Shown: positions 32,931-41,573, counted from the first letter of the stretch. The stretch is DNA of 64,000 bases from Microbacterium hydrocarbonoxydans (GCF_904831005.1 NZ_LR882982.1:1860001-1924000); one strand, 5' to 3'. The notes: generated by a model not told the origin, from the sequence alone. Translations and numbers: made by a program.

Positions 32931-33928
32931 GCCCCACCCTGAACCAGATCACCGGCCCCGCATACACCCGCATCTACTCCTACGGCGCCGCGCGCGGCGA
33001 GAATGCCGTGCCGAACGACGACCTCATCGGCCCGATCGACTCGAGCGACGAGTGGATCCGTCAGCGCACGGGCATCGTGACCCGAGCCCGTGCAGACAAG
33101 GGCACGGATGCGATCGACCTCGCCGCCATCGCGGCGGCGGAGGCGATCGAGAAGTCCGGGGTTCCCGCAGACCAGGTCGACCTCGTGATCGTCGCGACCA
33201 TCAGCAACCCGAAGCAGTCTCCGTCGGTCTCCGCCATCGTCGCCGATCGCGTGGGTGCGAACCCCGCCGCGGCCTACGACGTGAATGCAGCGTGCGCCGG
33301 CTACGCGTACGCGATCACCCAGGCCGACGCCCTGATCAAGTCCGGGGCTGCTCGCTACGCCCTCGTGATCGGCACCGAGAAGCTGTCGGATGTCGTCGAC
33401 CCGACCGACCGCAGCATCTCCTTCCTGCTGGGTGACGGCGCAGGCGCCGCGCTCATCGGGCCGAGCGACACGCCGGGCATCGCCCCCGCTGTCTGGGGCT
33501 CCGACGGTTCCAAGGCCGACGCCGTCGGCATGAACGCCACGCTCACCGAGTTCCGTGACGGTGAGGTGCCGTGGCCGACGCTTCGTCAAGAGGGTCAGAC
33601 GGTCTTCCGCTGGGCCGTCTGGGAGATGGCCAAGGTCGCCCGCGAGGCGCTCGACAAGGCCGGCGTCGAGCCGGCAGACATCGCCGCCTTCATCCCGCAC
33701 CAGGCCAACATGCGCATCATCGACGAGTTCGCCAAGCAGCTGAAGCTGCCCGAGACCACGGTGATCGCCCGCGACATCGAGACGACCGGCAACACGTCGG
33801 CGGCGTCGATCCCGCTGGCGAGCCACCGGCTGATGGCCGAGCACCCCGAGCTCTCGGGCGGGCTGGCGCTGCAGATCGGATTCGGCGCGGGACTCGTGTT
33901 CGCCGCCCAGGTCGTCGTCCTCCCCTGA
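32927..33928 (+). CDS. fabH: Beta-ketoacyl-ACP synthase III
   Basis: The 333-residue initiating condensing enzyme (KAS III) joins an acyl-CoA primer to malonyl-ACP. The triad is visible: Cys in VNAACAGYAYA, His in FIPHQANMRII, and Asn in TTGNTSAAS. SSDEWIRQRTGI near the N-terminus is also typical. It overlaps fabD by ATGA and has GGAGAAGCCGC upstream. In Actinobacteria this enzyme usually prefers branched primers, giving iso/anteiso acids; that preference is not readable here. Confidence 0.96.
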   Translation: MSPTLNQITGPAYTRIYSYGAARGENAVPNDDLIGPIDSSDEWIRQRTGIVTRARADKGTDAIDLAAIAAAEAIEKSGVPADQVDLVIVATISNPKQSPSVSAIVADRVGANPAAAYDVNAACAGYAYAITQADALIKSGAARYALVIGTEKLSDVVDPTDRSISFLLGDGAGAALIGPSDTPGIAPAVWGSDGSKADAVGMNATLTEFRDGEVPWPTLRQEGQTVFRWAVWEMAKVAREALDKAGVEPADIAAFIPHQANMRIIDEFAKQLKLPETTVIARDIETTGNTSAASIPLASHRLMAEHPELSGGLALQIGFGAGLVFAAQVVVLP

Positions 33929-33996
33929 CAACGCCCCGACTTTCCCTAGACTGTTCCACGGTTCCGAATACAACCCGTAAGAAAGAGGAAGACCAC

Positions 33997-34245
33997 ATGG
34001 CTTTCACCAACGATGAGGTCCTCGCTGGCCTCGCAGAGCTGATCACCGACGAGACCGGCATCAACGCCTCCGAGGTCGCCCTCGAGAAGTCGTTCACCGA
34101 CGACCTCGACATCGACTCGATCTCGATGATGACGATCGTCGTCAACGCCGAGGAGAAGTTCGGCGTCACCATCCCCGACGACGAGGTCAAGAACCTCAAG
34201 ACCGTCGGCGACGCCGTCACCTTCATCGTCGCAGGCCAGGAGTAA
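33997..34245 (+). CDS. acpP: Acyl carrier protein
   Basis: This 82-residue, strongly acidic four-helix protein has the DLDIDSIS motif, whose Ser receives the 4'-phosphopantetheine. It carries growing acyl chains between FabD, FabH and FabF. The start at 33997 has GAAAGAGGAAG upstream. The 68-base gap after fabH contains TAGACT, which could be a supplementary promoter for this highly expressed gene. A stable hairpin follows the stop. Confidence 0.95.
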   Translation: MAFTNDEVLAGLAELITDETGINASEVALEKSFTDDLDIDSISMMTIVVNAEEKFGVTIPDDEVKNLKTVGDAVTFIVAGQE

Positions 34246-34252
34246 TCCACGC

Positions 34253-34289
34253 AGGATGCCACCCCCGCGTCCGCGGGGCGTGGCATCCT
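34253..34289 (+). promoter_or_regulatory. Intercistronic hairpin between acpP and fabF
   Basis: A ten-base-pair outer stem (34253-34262 with 34280-34289) continues after one mismatch into a further GC-rich stem. It begins seven bases after the acpP stop and lacks a U-run. It probably stabilises acpP mRNA or partly terminates transcription, so that ACP outnumbers FabF. The role is inferred. Confidence 0.55.
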
Positions 34290-34336
34290 CCGCCTTGCCC
34301 GCCCTTCTGCTCGACCCGCCCGACAAGGAACCACAC

Positions 34337-35575
34337 ATGACCAAGCGCATCGTCGTCACCGGCATCGGCGCCACGTCCGCCATCGGCGGGACGGCTCCCG
34401 AGAACTGGACGAACCTGCTCGCAGGCCAGTCCGGCACCCGCACACTCGAGCACGACTGGGTGCAGCAGTACGAGCTCCCGGTGACCTTCGCCGCCGAGGC
34501 GATCGTCCGTCCCGAAGAGGTCCTGCCCCGCCACGAGGCGAAGCGGCTCGACCCGTCATCGCAGTTCGCGCTCATCGCGGCTCGCGAGGCCTGGGCCGAC
34601 GCCGGATCCCCCGAAGTCGCGCCCGAGCGACTGGGCGTCGATTTCGCGACCGGCATCGGCGGACTCTGGACTCTGCTCGACGCGTGGGACACCCTGCGTG
34701 AGAAGGGCCCGCGCCGGGTCATGCCGCTGACCGTCCCGATGCTCATGCCCAACGCCGCAGCGGGCAACCTGTCGCTGCAGTTCCAGGCTCGCGCCTACGC
34801 GCAGACCGTCGTGAGCGCATGCGCCTCCAGCACCGAGTCGATCATCCACGCCTTCCACCACCTGCAGGACGGTCTCGCCGACGTCGTGATCGCCGGCGGT
34901 ACCGAATCCGCCATCCACCCGATCACGATGGCCTCGTTCGCCTCGGCTCAGGCGCTCTCGCGTCGCAACGACGACCCGGCCACCGCTTCGCGTCCCGGCG
35001 CGATCGACCGCGACGGCTTCGTCATGGGCGAGGGCGCGGCGGCGCTGATCCTCGAGACCGAGGAGCACGCCACGGCCCGCGGCGCCAAGATCTACGGCTA
35101 CGTCCTCGGCGGCGGCGTGACCGCCGACGCGTACCACATCACGGGCAACGATCCCGAAGGCAACGGTGCCGCGCGCGCTGTCACACAGGCTCTCGAAGAG
35201 GCCGGCATCACGGCCGACCAGGTCGCGCACATCAACGCGCACGCCACGTCGACTCCCGTCGGAGACCCCAACGAGTACGTCGCGCTCAAGAAGGTGTTCG
35301 GCGACCGCATCGATGAGATCCCCGTATCGGCCACGAAGGCCTCGACCGGTCACCTGCTCGGTGGCACCGGAGCCCTCGAGGCCATCTTCTCGCTGCTCGC
35401 CCTCCGCGACCGCGTCGCGCCGCCGACGATCAACATGACGGAGCCCGACCCGGCCGTGCCGTTCAAGCTCTCGGGAGACCCGCAGCCGCTGGGCGACGGT
35501 CAGCTGTACGCGATCAGCAACTCGTTCGGCTTCGGCGGCCACAACGCCGTCGCCGTCTTCGCGAGCGCCGACTGA
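34337..35575 (+). CDS. fabF: Beta-ketoacyl-ACP synthase II
   Basis: This is a 412-residue elongating condensing enzyme. Active-site residues are visible: Cys in VSACASSTES, the first His in HINAHATSTPVGD, Lys in SATKASTGHLLGGTG with the second His, and the terminal SFGFGGHNA loop. ATG 34337 follows AAGGAACCACAC. It ends the fatty-acid operon, which lacks FabG (found at 48296-49006), FabZ and FabI. A strong terminator follows. Confidence 0.96.
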   Translation: MTKRIVVTGIGATSAIGGTAPENWTNLLAGQSGTRTLEHDWVQQYELPVTFAAEAIVRPEEVLPRHEAKRLDPSSQFALIAAREAWADAGSPEVAPERLGVDFATGIGGLWTLLDAWDTLREKGPRRVMPLTVPMLMPNAAAGNLSLQFQARAYAQTVVSACASSTESIIHAFHHLQDGLADVVIAGGTESAIHPITMASFASAQALSRRNDDPATASRPGAIDRDGFVMGEGAAALILETEEHATARGAKIYGYVLGGGVTADAYHITGNDPEGNGAARAVTQALEEAGITADQVAHINAHATSTPVGDPNEYVALKKVFGDRIDEIPVSATKASTGHLLGGTGALEAIFSLLALRDRVAPPTINMTEPDPAVPFKLSGDPQPLGDGQLYAISNSFGFGGHNAVAVFASAD

Positions 35576-35584
35576 CGCACGTGC

Positions 35585-35629
35585 ACAGACGAATGGCCCC
35601 CGGGTATCACCCGGGGGCCATTCGTCTGT
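35585..35629 (+). terminator. Bidirectional hairpin terminator after fabF
   Basis: A perfect 21-bp stem (35585-35605 with 35609-35629) around a three-base loop, in the 61-base gap between the convergent fabF and YczE-like genes. It can serve both. Confidence 0.85.
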
Positions 35630-35636
35630 CCGAAGA

Positions 35637-36293
35637 TCAGGCGCGGGCGAGCTGTCGCGAACGAGCCGCGCGGATCCGTGTGGTCCAGGGTAGGAACCAG
35701 CCGACCAACGGGCCGACGCCGAAGGCGAACAGCACCGTGCCCACGCCCACCGGCCCACCGAGCAGGAAGCCGATCAGCAGCACGCTGCCTTCGATGAGGG
35801 TGCGCACCACCCAGACCGGCCACCCTGTGCGGCCGACGAGGCCGGTCATGAGGCCGTCACGGGGGCCCGGGCCGAAGTCGGCCGCGATGTAGAGCCCCGT
35901 GGCGAAGGCGAGCAGCAGCAGTCCTGCCACGAACATCGGAGCTCCCACCCAGATCGACGGCGGAGCGGGAATCACGAGGAGCGCCAGGTCTGCGCTGGGC
36001 CCGACGAGCAGGGCGTTGAGCAGCGTGCCGAGCCCGACGCGCTGGCGGAGCGGAATCCAGAGCAGCAGGACCAGCACAGACACGAGCACGGTGACGAGTC
36101 CGTAGCCGATGCCCGCCTGCCCGGAGACGCCGAGGGCGAGCACATCCCACGGTGCGACCCCGATCCCGCCGCGCACCATGAGACCCAGCGCGACTCCGTA
36201 GAGGAACAGCCCGATGAGAAGCTGCACGGCACGCTCGGCGAGATCCCTGCCACTGGTGGCGCTGATCGGGAGGAAGACGGAACGAAGCTGCAT
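35637..36293 (-). CDS. YczE/YitT-type membrane protein
   Basis: This is a 218-residue protein with five to six membrane helices. The family turn MVRGGIGVAPWDVLALGVS appears in the first third and a second related turn AADFGPGPRDGLMTGLV in the last third. The role is unknown; related genes are often divergent from MocR regulators, as here. I set the start at ATG 36293; a GTG at 36311 is an alternative. Shared control with the MocR gene is likely through the operator at 36340-36376. Confidence 0.85.
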   Translation of the reverse strand: MQLRSVFLPISATSGRDLAERAVQLLIGLFLYGVALGLMVRGGIGVAPWDVLALGVSGQAGIGYGLVTVLVSVLVLLLWIPLRQRVGLGTLLNALLVGPSADLALLVIPAPPSIWVGAPMFVAGLLLLAFATGLYIAADFGPGPRDGLMTGLVGRTGWPVWVVRTLIEGSVLLIGFLLGGPVGVGTVLFAFGVGPLVGWFLPWTTRIRAARSRQLARA

Positions 36294-36339
36294 CTCTTCA
36301 TCGTGGCGCACGGCCCCTGCAGGTTCGCCGTACCACTCT

Positions 36340-36376
36340 CGCAGAAGTGGCCTGCGATCATGACACCACTTTGCGG
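36340..36376. promoter_or_regulatory. Inverted-repeat operator between MocR and YczE-like genes
   Basis: CGCAGAAGTGG (36340-36350) is mirrored by CCACTTTGCGG (36366-36376) with one base missing. A further CCACT at 36333-36337 makes a third half-site. It lies in the 95-base divergent region, just before a CATGCT -10 box that is six bases from the MocR start. It is the probable binding site of the MocR protein. Confidence 0.55.
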
Positions 36377-36388
36377 CATGCTGGACTC

Positions 36389-37792
36389 ATGACCTCACGG
36401 CTCGTCCAGCAGCTCGATGCTCAGAACGTCGCCGGCGCGACCGCGAAGTCACTGGCTGAGAACATCCGCGCCCTGATCCTCGACGGGCGGCTGACCGTGG
36501 GCGAGCGACTGCCCAGCGAGCGGGCGCTCGCCCTCGAGCTGCGTCGTTCGCGCTCCACGATGACCCGTGTCTACGGGCTTCTCGAAGATGACGGCTACGT
36601 CTCGCGTCTGCACGGAGGCAGCACCCGGGTCACGCTGCCGCACACCGACCCCTCGGTCGACAGCACGGATGACGAGTCGGCGATCGATCTGTCGATCGCC
36701 TCGATGGACTCGACTCCGGGCCTCTACGACGCCACCGTCCGCTCGCTCCCCCGCCTCGCGTCGCTCAGGGGCACCAGCGGGTATTCGCTGCGCGGGCTCC
36801 CCGAACTCCGCGAAGCCGTCGCGCAGCGCTTCACCGAACGCGGTGTGGAGACAGACGCCGACGAGATCATGATCACCTCCGGCGCGCTCAACGCGTTCAA
36901 TCTGGTCCTCTCGACCATCGGGCGGCGAGGCGAGCGCGCGCTCGTCGAACAGCCGACGTTCCCCCACGCGCTGGAGGCGCTGCACCGCGCCGGGTACCGG
37001 CTGCTGCCGACGCCGGTCGACGTCACCGGATGGGACGAGCGTCACCTCACCGACACCCTCCTGCACAGCCGCCCGCACGTCGCGTATCTGATCCCCGACT
37101 TCCACAACCCCACCGGAGCGACCCTCACCGATGCCGAACGGTCGCGCATCGTGGCGACCGCCCGCGGGGCCGGCACGCGTCTCATCGTCGACGAGACGAC
37201 GGCAGAGCTCGACATCGACCGCGGATGGGCACCTCTGCCGATGGCAGCGTTCGATCCGCAGGTGATCACCGTCGGATCGATGTCCAAGATCGCGTGGGGC
37301 GGTCTGCGTGTCGGATGGATCCGGGCCGACCGCGCGCTCATGACCCGGCTGCTGGCCACTCGCCCGTCGTTCGAGCTGGGCACGGCGCTGCTCGAGCAGT
37401 GCATCGCGGTCGAGCTGCTGCACGAGATGCCCGCTCTCACGGCCCACGTCGCGATGCGACTGCGGGAAGGCCGCGCGGCCGTCTCCGAGGGACTCGCATC
37501 GCTGGGCGGCCTCGAGATGCCCCCGACGAGCGGCGGCCTCTCGACCTGGCTCGACCTTGGTGCCCCGGTCTCCACCCAGCTCTCCCTCGCGGCACGCGAT
37601 CACGGGCTGATCCTGCCGCCCGGGCCGCGATTCTCCACCGGCGGGGTCCTGGAACGACGGCTGCGGCTGCCCATCACGCTGCCGCCGGAGCGCACTGCCG
37701 AGGCGATGCGGCGTCTCGCTCTCGCCTGGACCGACGCCGTCGCGGGCGACTCCTCCGCTCGAGAGGAAGCACCCCGCTCGGCGGTCATCTGA
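36389..37792 (+). CDS. MocR-family (GntR HTH plus aminotransferase fold) regulator
   Basis: The 467-residue protein has a GntR winged helix (about residues 20-80: LPSERALALELRRSRSTMTRVYGLLEDDGYV) and a fold-type I aminotransferase domain. PLP-binding features are visible: NPTG in FHNPTGATL, the Schiff-base Lys in GSMSKIAWGGLRVGW, and the phosphate/carboxylate Arg in ERRLRLP. Such proteins use PLP or PLP-amino acid adducts as effectors. Adjacent to the YczE-like gene it corresponds to the YczR subgroup. It probably regulates that gene and itself. Confidence 0.9.
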   Translation: MTSRLVQQLDAQNVAGATAKSLAENIRALILDGRLTVGERLPSERALALELRRSRSTMTRVYGLLEDDGYVSRLHGGSTRVTLPHTDPSVDSTDDESAIDLSIASMDSTPGLYDATVRSLPRLASLRGTSGYSLRGLPELREAVAQRFTERGVETDADEIMITSGALNAFNLVLSTIGRRGERALVEQPTFPHALEALHRAGYRLLPTPVDVTGWDERHLTDTLLHSRPHVAYLIPDFHNPTGATLTDAERSRIVATARGAGTRLIVDETTAELDIDRGWAPLPMAAFDPQVITVGSMSKIAWGGLRVGWIRADRALMTRLLATRPSFELGTALLEQCIAVELLHEMPALTAHVAMRLREGRAAVSEGLASLGGLEMPPTSGGLSTWLDLGAPVSTQLSLAARDHGLILPPGPRFSTGGVLERRLRLPITLPPERTAEAMRRLALAWTDAVAGDSSAREEAPRSAVI

Positions 37793-37794
37793 AT

Positions 37795-37837
37795 GACGAA
37801 GACCCCGTCCCCTGAGAGCAGGGACGGGGTCTTCGTC
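37795..37837 (+). terminator. Hairpin terminator after the MocR gene
   Basis: A perfect 17-bp stem (37795-37811 with 37821-37837) and nine-base loop, directly after the stop. Its arms share the ACGAAG...CTTCGT pattern with other terminators in the window. Confidence 0.85.
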
Positions 37838-37927
37838 GTATGGAACGGGAATTCGCCTTCTCAGCGTCCGGGATCGCTCACCGGCATCCGATACTCGCGC
37901 CTTCCCGTTCCAGGTCTGTGGGGCCGG

Positions 37928-38431
37928 TCAGCCGACCTTGTGCAGCCACACCACGCGCGCGTCGTCGCTCGCATGGCGGAAGGGCTCCAGTTCCTCGTCC
38001 CAGGCCGAGCCGAGGGCGATGTCGAGTTCGCGCTGCAGTTCGCTCGCGCTTCCCGCCGCGATCTCCATCGCGTAGCGGATGCGGTCCTCGCCGATCACGA
38101 TGTTGCCGGCGGCATCCGTCTGGGCGTAATGGATGCCGAGATCAGGGGTGTGCAGCCAGCGTCCACCGTCACTGCGGGGTGTCGGATCTTCGGTGACCTC
38201 GAAGCGCAGGTGCTCCCAGCCGCGGATCGACGTCGCGAGAGCTGCACCGGTGCCGACCGGACCGTCCCAGTAGAACTCGGCGCGTCGAGCACCGTCGAGC
38301 ACCGGCTGGTCGCTCCAGTCGAAGTTCACGGCGCGACCGATAGCGCGTCCCACCGCCCATTCCAGGTGCGGGCAGAGCGCGCGAGGTGCAGAGTGGATGA
38401 ACACCACTCCGCGTGCGTAAGCCGTCGCCAT
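37928..38431 (-). CDS. DUF3145 domain protein
   Basis: The 167-residue protein fits the actinobacterial DUF3145 family: start MATAYARGVVFIHSAPRALC, then HLEWAVGRAIG, a WSDQP segment, RGWEHLRFEVTEDP, and WDEELEPFRHASDDARVVWLHKVG at the end. The function is unknown and the gene is broadly conserved as a single copy in Actinobacteria. GGAGAGATC precedes ATG 38431. No partner genes are obvious. Confidence 0.9.
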   Translation of the reverse strand: MATAYARGVVFIHSAPRALCPHLEWAVGRAIGRAVNFDWSDQPVLDGARRAEFYWDGPVGTGAALATSIRGWEHLRFEVTEDPTPRSDGGRWLHTPDLGIHYAQTDAAGNIVIGEDRIRYAMEIAAGSASELQRELDIALGSAWDEELEPFRHASDDARVVWLHKVG

Positions 38432-38556
38432 GATCTCTCCGTTTCATCAGGTGCGTCTTCCCCAACGACCTGAACCACGAGAACTGGCGAGAATATGCGG
38501 TTATGCGCCCATTCTCGCCCAGACCAGGCGAAATCACAAGCATGTGATTCCCACGA

Positions 38557-38588
38557 CGAAGGCCCCGGTCTCGCGACCGGGGCCTTCG
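38557..38588 (-). terminator. Hairpin terminator of the 38619-39392 gene
   Basis: A 14-bp perfect stem (38557-38570 with 38575-38588) and four-base loop, 31 bases after the stop on the minus strand. The arm sequence CGAAGGCCCC is shared with the hairpin at 43155-43190. The rest of the 38432-38618 gap holds nothing recognisable. Confidence 0.8.
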
Positions 38589-38618
38589 GACCACAGCGGT
38601 CCCTGGATCAGACGAGGA

Positions 38619-39392
38619 TCACGCCTCGCTCATGGCCTGCTTGACCTGCTGACCCTTGGCGGCGTAGTACGCGGCGCGGGCGGCGTCACGACGAGCCTGC
38701 TCGGCGTAGCCAGCCTCGAGGACCTCCTGCGGGACCTCGACGTTCGGCACATCCTGGGTGCCGTGGTACTTCTCGATGTAGGCGTCGAGCTCGGGGCCCG
38801 ACGTCCACGACGTGATGAGGCAGTACCGGGGCTCGGTGCCGACGTGGGTCGCTGCATGCCACAGGCGCTGCGTGTCGACGATCAGCTGCGCACCGGCCGG
38901 AAGAGCGATCCGATATTCGATGCTCGGGTCCGTGCGGTTCTCGCGCAGCACGAAGAAGCTGTCCTTGTCGTCGCTGAGGTTGAAGAAGCCGCGCACGACC
39001 CACCCGGTGCCGTCGGGATTCAGACGGTTGTTGTCATCCTGGTGGAGGTTGTACAGGCACTCGCCGTACGGCGTCGGCTGCAGCTCGATGACGCGGCAGC
39101 GGCCCACGTTGGCGCCGGGCTCCTGCGCGCGGCGCGTGAGGTTCGGAGCCTTCGCCGTCTGCGAGTCGATCCAGACGCCGTCCTTGTCGGTGCGCGGCGG
39201 CTTGTGGTTCCAGAAGCCGTTGCACTCGATCTCACCCTTGGCGCTGGCGAGCGGTGCGAAGCGGGTGTCGCCCGACGACTTCCAGTCGTTGTACTCGATG
39301 TCGAGCCATTCCTTGGGGTCGAGCTCCTGGTCGTAGCTGTCGAGAACGACGAAGCCCTTGTCTTCGAGCGCGGCAGACTTGATGTATCCCAT
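38619..39392 (-). CDS. Putative 2-oxoglutarate/Fe(II) oxygenase-like protein, iron-box regulated
   Basis: This 257-residue soluble protein has features of a cupin-fold Fe(II)/2OG oxygenase: an HxD pair in NLHQDDNN, a second His in RLWHAATHVG, and a downstream Arg in PRYCLITSW, spaced as expected for a facial triad plus 2OG-binding Arg. The N-terminal 60 residues (KGFVVLDSYDQELDPKEWLDIEYNDW) are not recognisable. An IdeR/DtxR-like iron box overlaps its promoter (39445-39458), so expression probably rises under iron limitation. The substrate is unknown. The oxygenase call is by motif and needs a structural check. Confidence 0.7.
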   Translation of the reverse strand: MGYIKSAALEDKGFVVLDSYDQELDPKEWLDIEYNDWKSSGDTRFAPLASAKGEIECNGFWNHKPPRTDKDGVWIDSQTAKAPNLTRRAQEPGANVGRCRVIELQPTPYGECLYNLHQDDNNRLNPDGTGWVVRGFFNLSDDKDSFFVLRENRTDPSIEYRIALPAGAQLIVDTQRLWHAATHVGTEPRYCLITSWTSGPELDAYIEKYHGTQDVPNVEVPQEVLEAGYAEQARRDAARAAYYAAKGQQVKQAMSEA

Positions 39393-39444
39393 GATCTGAA
39401 CCAGATCCTTTCATCGGGGGCCAGCACGTTTTAACAGGCCCTGA

Positions 39445-39458
39445 TAAGGCAAGCCTAA
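39445..39458 (-). promoter_or_regulatory. IdeR/DtxR-type iron box
   Basis: On the minus strand TTAGGCTTGCCTTA resembles the actinobacterial consensus half-sites TTAGG and CCTAA. TTAGGC would be the -35, with TTAAAA (39429-39434) as -10 at an 18-base spacing, 37 bases before the start at 39392. Repressor binding here would block transcription in high iron. Confidence 0.6.
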
Positions 39459-39568
39459 CAGGGCACCTCAGGAGCGCCGCCGGAGTCCGCCGTGAATAAG
39501 CGAATAGACTGGAGCGGGCGCCTGGCGACTCCTCGGCGCACGGCGTTACGGGAGGACGAGACACCAGC

Positions 39569-41572
39569 ATGAGCACTGCGACCAACGTCGAGGCGACAGC
39601 TGTCAACACGATCGAATGGCTCGCAGCAGACTCCACCACCATCGTCGTCCCGGTGTACCAGCGGCAGTACCGCTGGGACATCGGCGGATGCGAGCAGCTG
39701 CTGTCCGACGTGCGCGCGGTGGCACGCGAGGATTCCTCGCACCGCCATTTCATCGGGTCGATCCTGTCGGCCGCAGACGACTCGGATGCCGACACCGACC
39801 TCGTGCTGATCGACGGTCAGCAGCGGATCACGACCCTCATGCTTCTCGTCGCCGCCCTCCGGCACTCCGTGCAGGACACCTCTCCCGAACTCGTCGCAGA
39901 GCTCGACCGGGTCCTCGTGCGCCCTGACGATGCGTCGCGCACCAAGTTGCGGCCGCACGACGCCTGGGCCGAGCTCTACGAGTCGGTCATCCTCGCGCAC
40001 GGCGATCACGCCGACCGCGAGTCGCGCTTCGATGACAATTACGCGTTCTTCCGCAGCCAGGTCCACGCCGACGAGGCGCCGGCGATCTGGCGTGGTCTGA
40101 AGCAGCTCGAGCACGTGTCGATCACCCTGGGCGCCGACGCGAACGCTCAGCAGATCTTCGAGAGTCTGAACTCGACGGGCGAGCCGCTCCGCGACCACGA
40201 GCTGATCCACAACTACATCCTCATGGGGCTCACTCACACCGAGCAGCGCGACGTCGAGACGCGGTTCTGGATGCCGATCGAACAGCGAACGGGTGAGACG
40301 ATCGGCGCCTTCTGGCGTCACTTCCTCGTCATGACGACGGGGCGGGAGGTCGCGGCGAACGGCGAGCACGGCGTGTACAGCGCCTTCCGACGGTCCTTCC
40401 CCCGAGTCGACCTCGAACATCTCCGGTCCGAAGCCGAGGTCTGGAAGCACTACGCCGACATCTACGGCATCCTGCTCGATCCCTCGCAGGAGCAGGATCC
40501 GGAGATCGCACAGCAGTTGCGCTTCGTCAACACCTTCGGGCGCGCGTCGTATCCGCTCGTGCTCAGTGTGTACAGCGATCACTCGAAGGGTCTCATCGAG
40601 CGCGCAGAACTCCTCGAGACGCTCGAGTGGATCCAGACGATGTACCTGCGGCGCACGCTGGTCAATCTCCCCAACGAGAGACTGGTCGCCCGTCTGTGCC
40701 GCGCGAGGGCGAACGGTCGCGATGCGCTGGCGCGCGCGTTCGCGCGCATCACCCCCTCGGATGAGCGAGTGAGCGCGGTCCTCAAGTACAGCGAGCTCCC
40801 GCATCCGGCGTACGTGCTCGGTCGACTCGAGGGCGTGGACGAGACGGACGACCACGACGTCGAGCACATCGTGCCCACCGTCCCGAGCGACAGCTGGTCG
40901 GGCGACGGCGTCCGTCCGTGGCTCGAGTACTCCGACGACGAGCGCAACGCTCACCGCGCGCTCGCGCCGACGCTCGGCAACCTGACACTGCTCGAGCAGC
41001 ACCTCGCGGAGCGCGTGTTCGGGGAGTCCTTTGCCGTCAAGCGCGATTCGGCCTACGCCCGCAGCACCGTCGCCGAGACGCGAGCGCTCGAAAGCGTCCC
41101 CACCTGGGGCACCGCCGCGATCTCGGAGCGCACAGTCCGGCTCACCGCAGATCTGCTCCGCATCTGGGCGCGCCCCGCTCTTCCCGAGATCGACGACGAC
41201 GGGCTCACCCCCATCCTCGACGCGGTGCGCCGTCGCGGATGGCCCGCGGGGTGGGAGCGCGAGTTCGAGTACGTGGAGTACCGCGGAGAGCGCTGGGAGG
41301 TCTTCGACGTCAAGCACCTCTTCAACCGTGTCTTCCGGAGGGCGTGGACCGATACGCGTGATGCAGCGATCGCCTACTGCACCGCGCACGGCGGCCCCAT
41401 CTATGAGGGGATGGCCTGGAAGGGCCAGTGGGATCAGCTCGATGAGACGCATCACCTCTACATGGGGTGGGACTCGAACTACATGATGAACGCAGTCCAG
41501 GGCGTGCTTCACGAGGCGGACATCGCCTCGGAGGTCTTCGTCAAGTACTCCTATATCGGGAATGTGATGTGA
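39569..41572 (+). CDS. GmrSD-type restriction protein (DUF262 plus DUF1524) with extra C-terminal domain
   Basis: This is a 667-residue protein. The N-terminal DUF262 (GmrS-like) domain has VPVYQRQYRW near residues 27-36 and IDGQQRITTL at 81-90, an NTP-hydrolysis/nicking motif. The DUF1524 (GmrD-like, HNH nuclease) part shows EHIVP near 432, LGNLTLLEQ near 470 and a KRDSAYARS segment near 490. Fused GmrSD enzymes cut DNA bearing modified, often glucosylated, cytosine. Residues from about 545 on are Trp/Tyr-rich (GRPIYEGMAWKGQW-like, HHLYMGWDSNYMMNAV) and match no domain I know. A lone anti-phage gene is likely; the modification recognised is unknown. Confidence 0.85.
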   Translation: MSTATNVEATAVNTIEWLAADSTTIVVPVYQRQYRWDIGGCEQLLSDVRAVAREDSSHRHFIGSILSAADDSDADTDLVLIDGQQRITTLMLLVAALRHSVQDTSPELVAELDRVLVRPDDASRTKLRPHDAWAELYESVILAHGDHADRESRFDDNYAFFRSQVHADEAPAIWRGLKQLEHVSITLGADANAQQIFESLNSTGEPLRDHELIHNYILMGLTHTEQRDVETRFWMPIEQRTGETIGAFWRHFLVMTTGREVAANGEHGVYSAFRRSFPRVDLEHLRSEAEVWKHYADIYGILLDPSQEQDPEIAQQLRFVNTFGRASYPLVLSVYSDHSKGLIERAELLETLEWIQTMYLRRTLVNLPNERLVARLCRARANGRDALARAFARITPSDERVSAVLKYSELPHPAYVLGRLEGVDETDDHDVEHIVPTVPSDSWSGDGVRPWLEYSDDERNAHRALAPTLGNLTLLEQHLAERVFGESFAVKRDSAYARSTVAETRALESVPTWGTAAISERTVRLTADLLRIWARPALPEIDDDGLTPILDAVRRRGWPAGWEREFEYVEYRGERWEVFDVKHLFNRVFRRAWTDTRDAAIAYCTAHGGPIYEGMAWKGQWDQLDETHHLYMGWDSNYMMNAVQGVLHEADIASEVFVKYSYIGNVM

Positions 41573-41573
41573 C

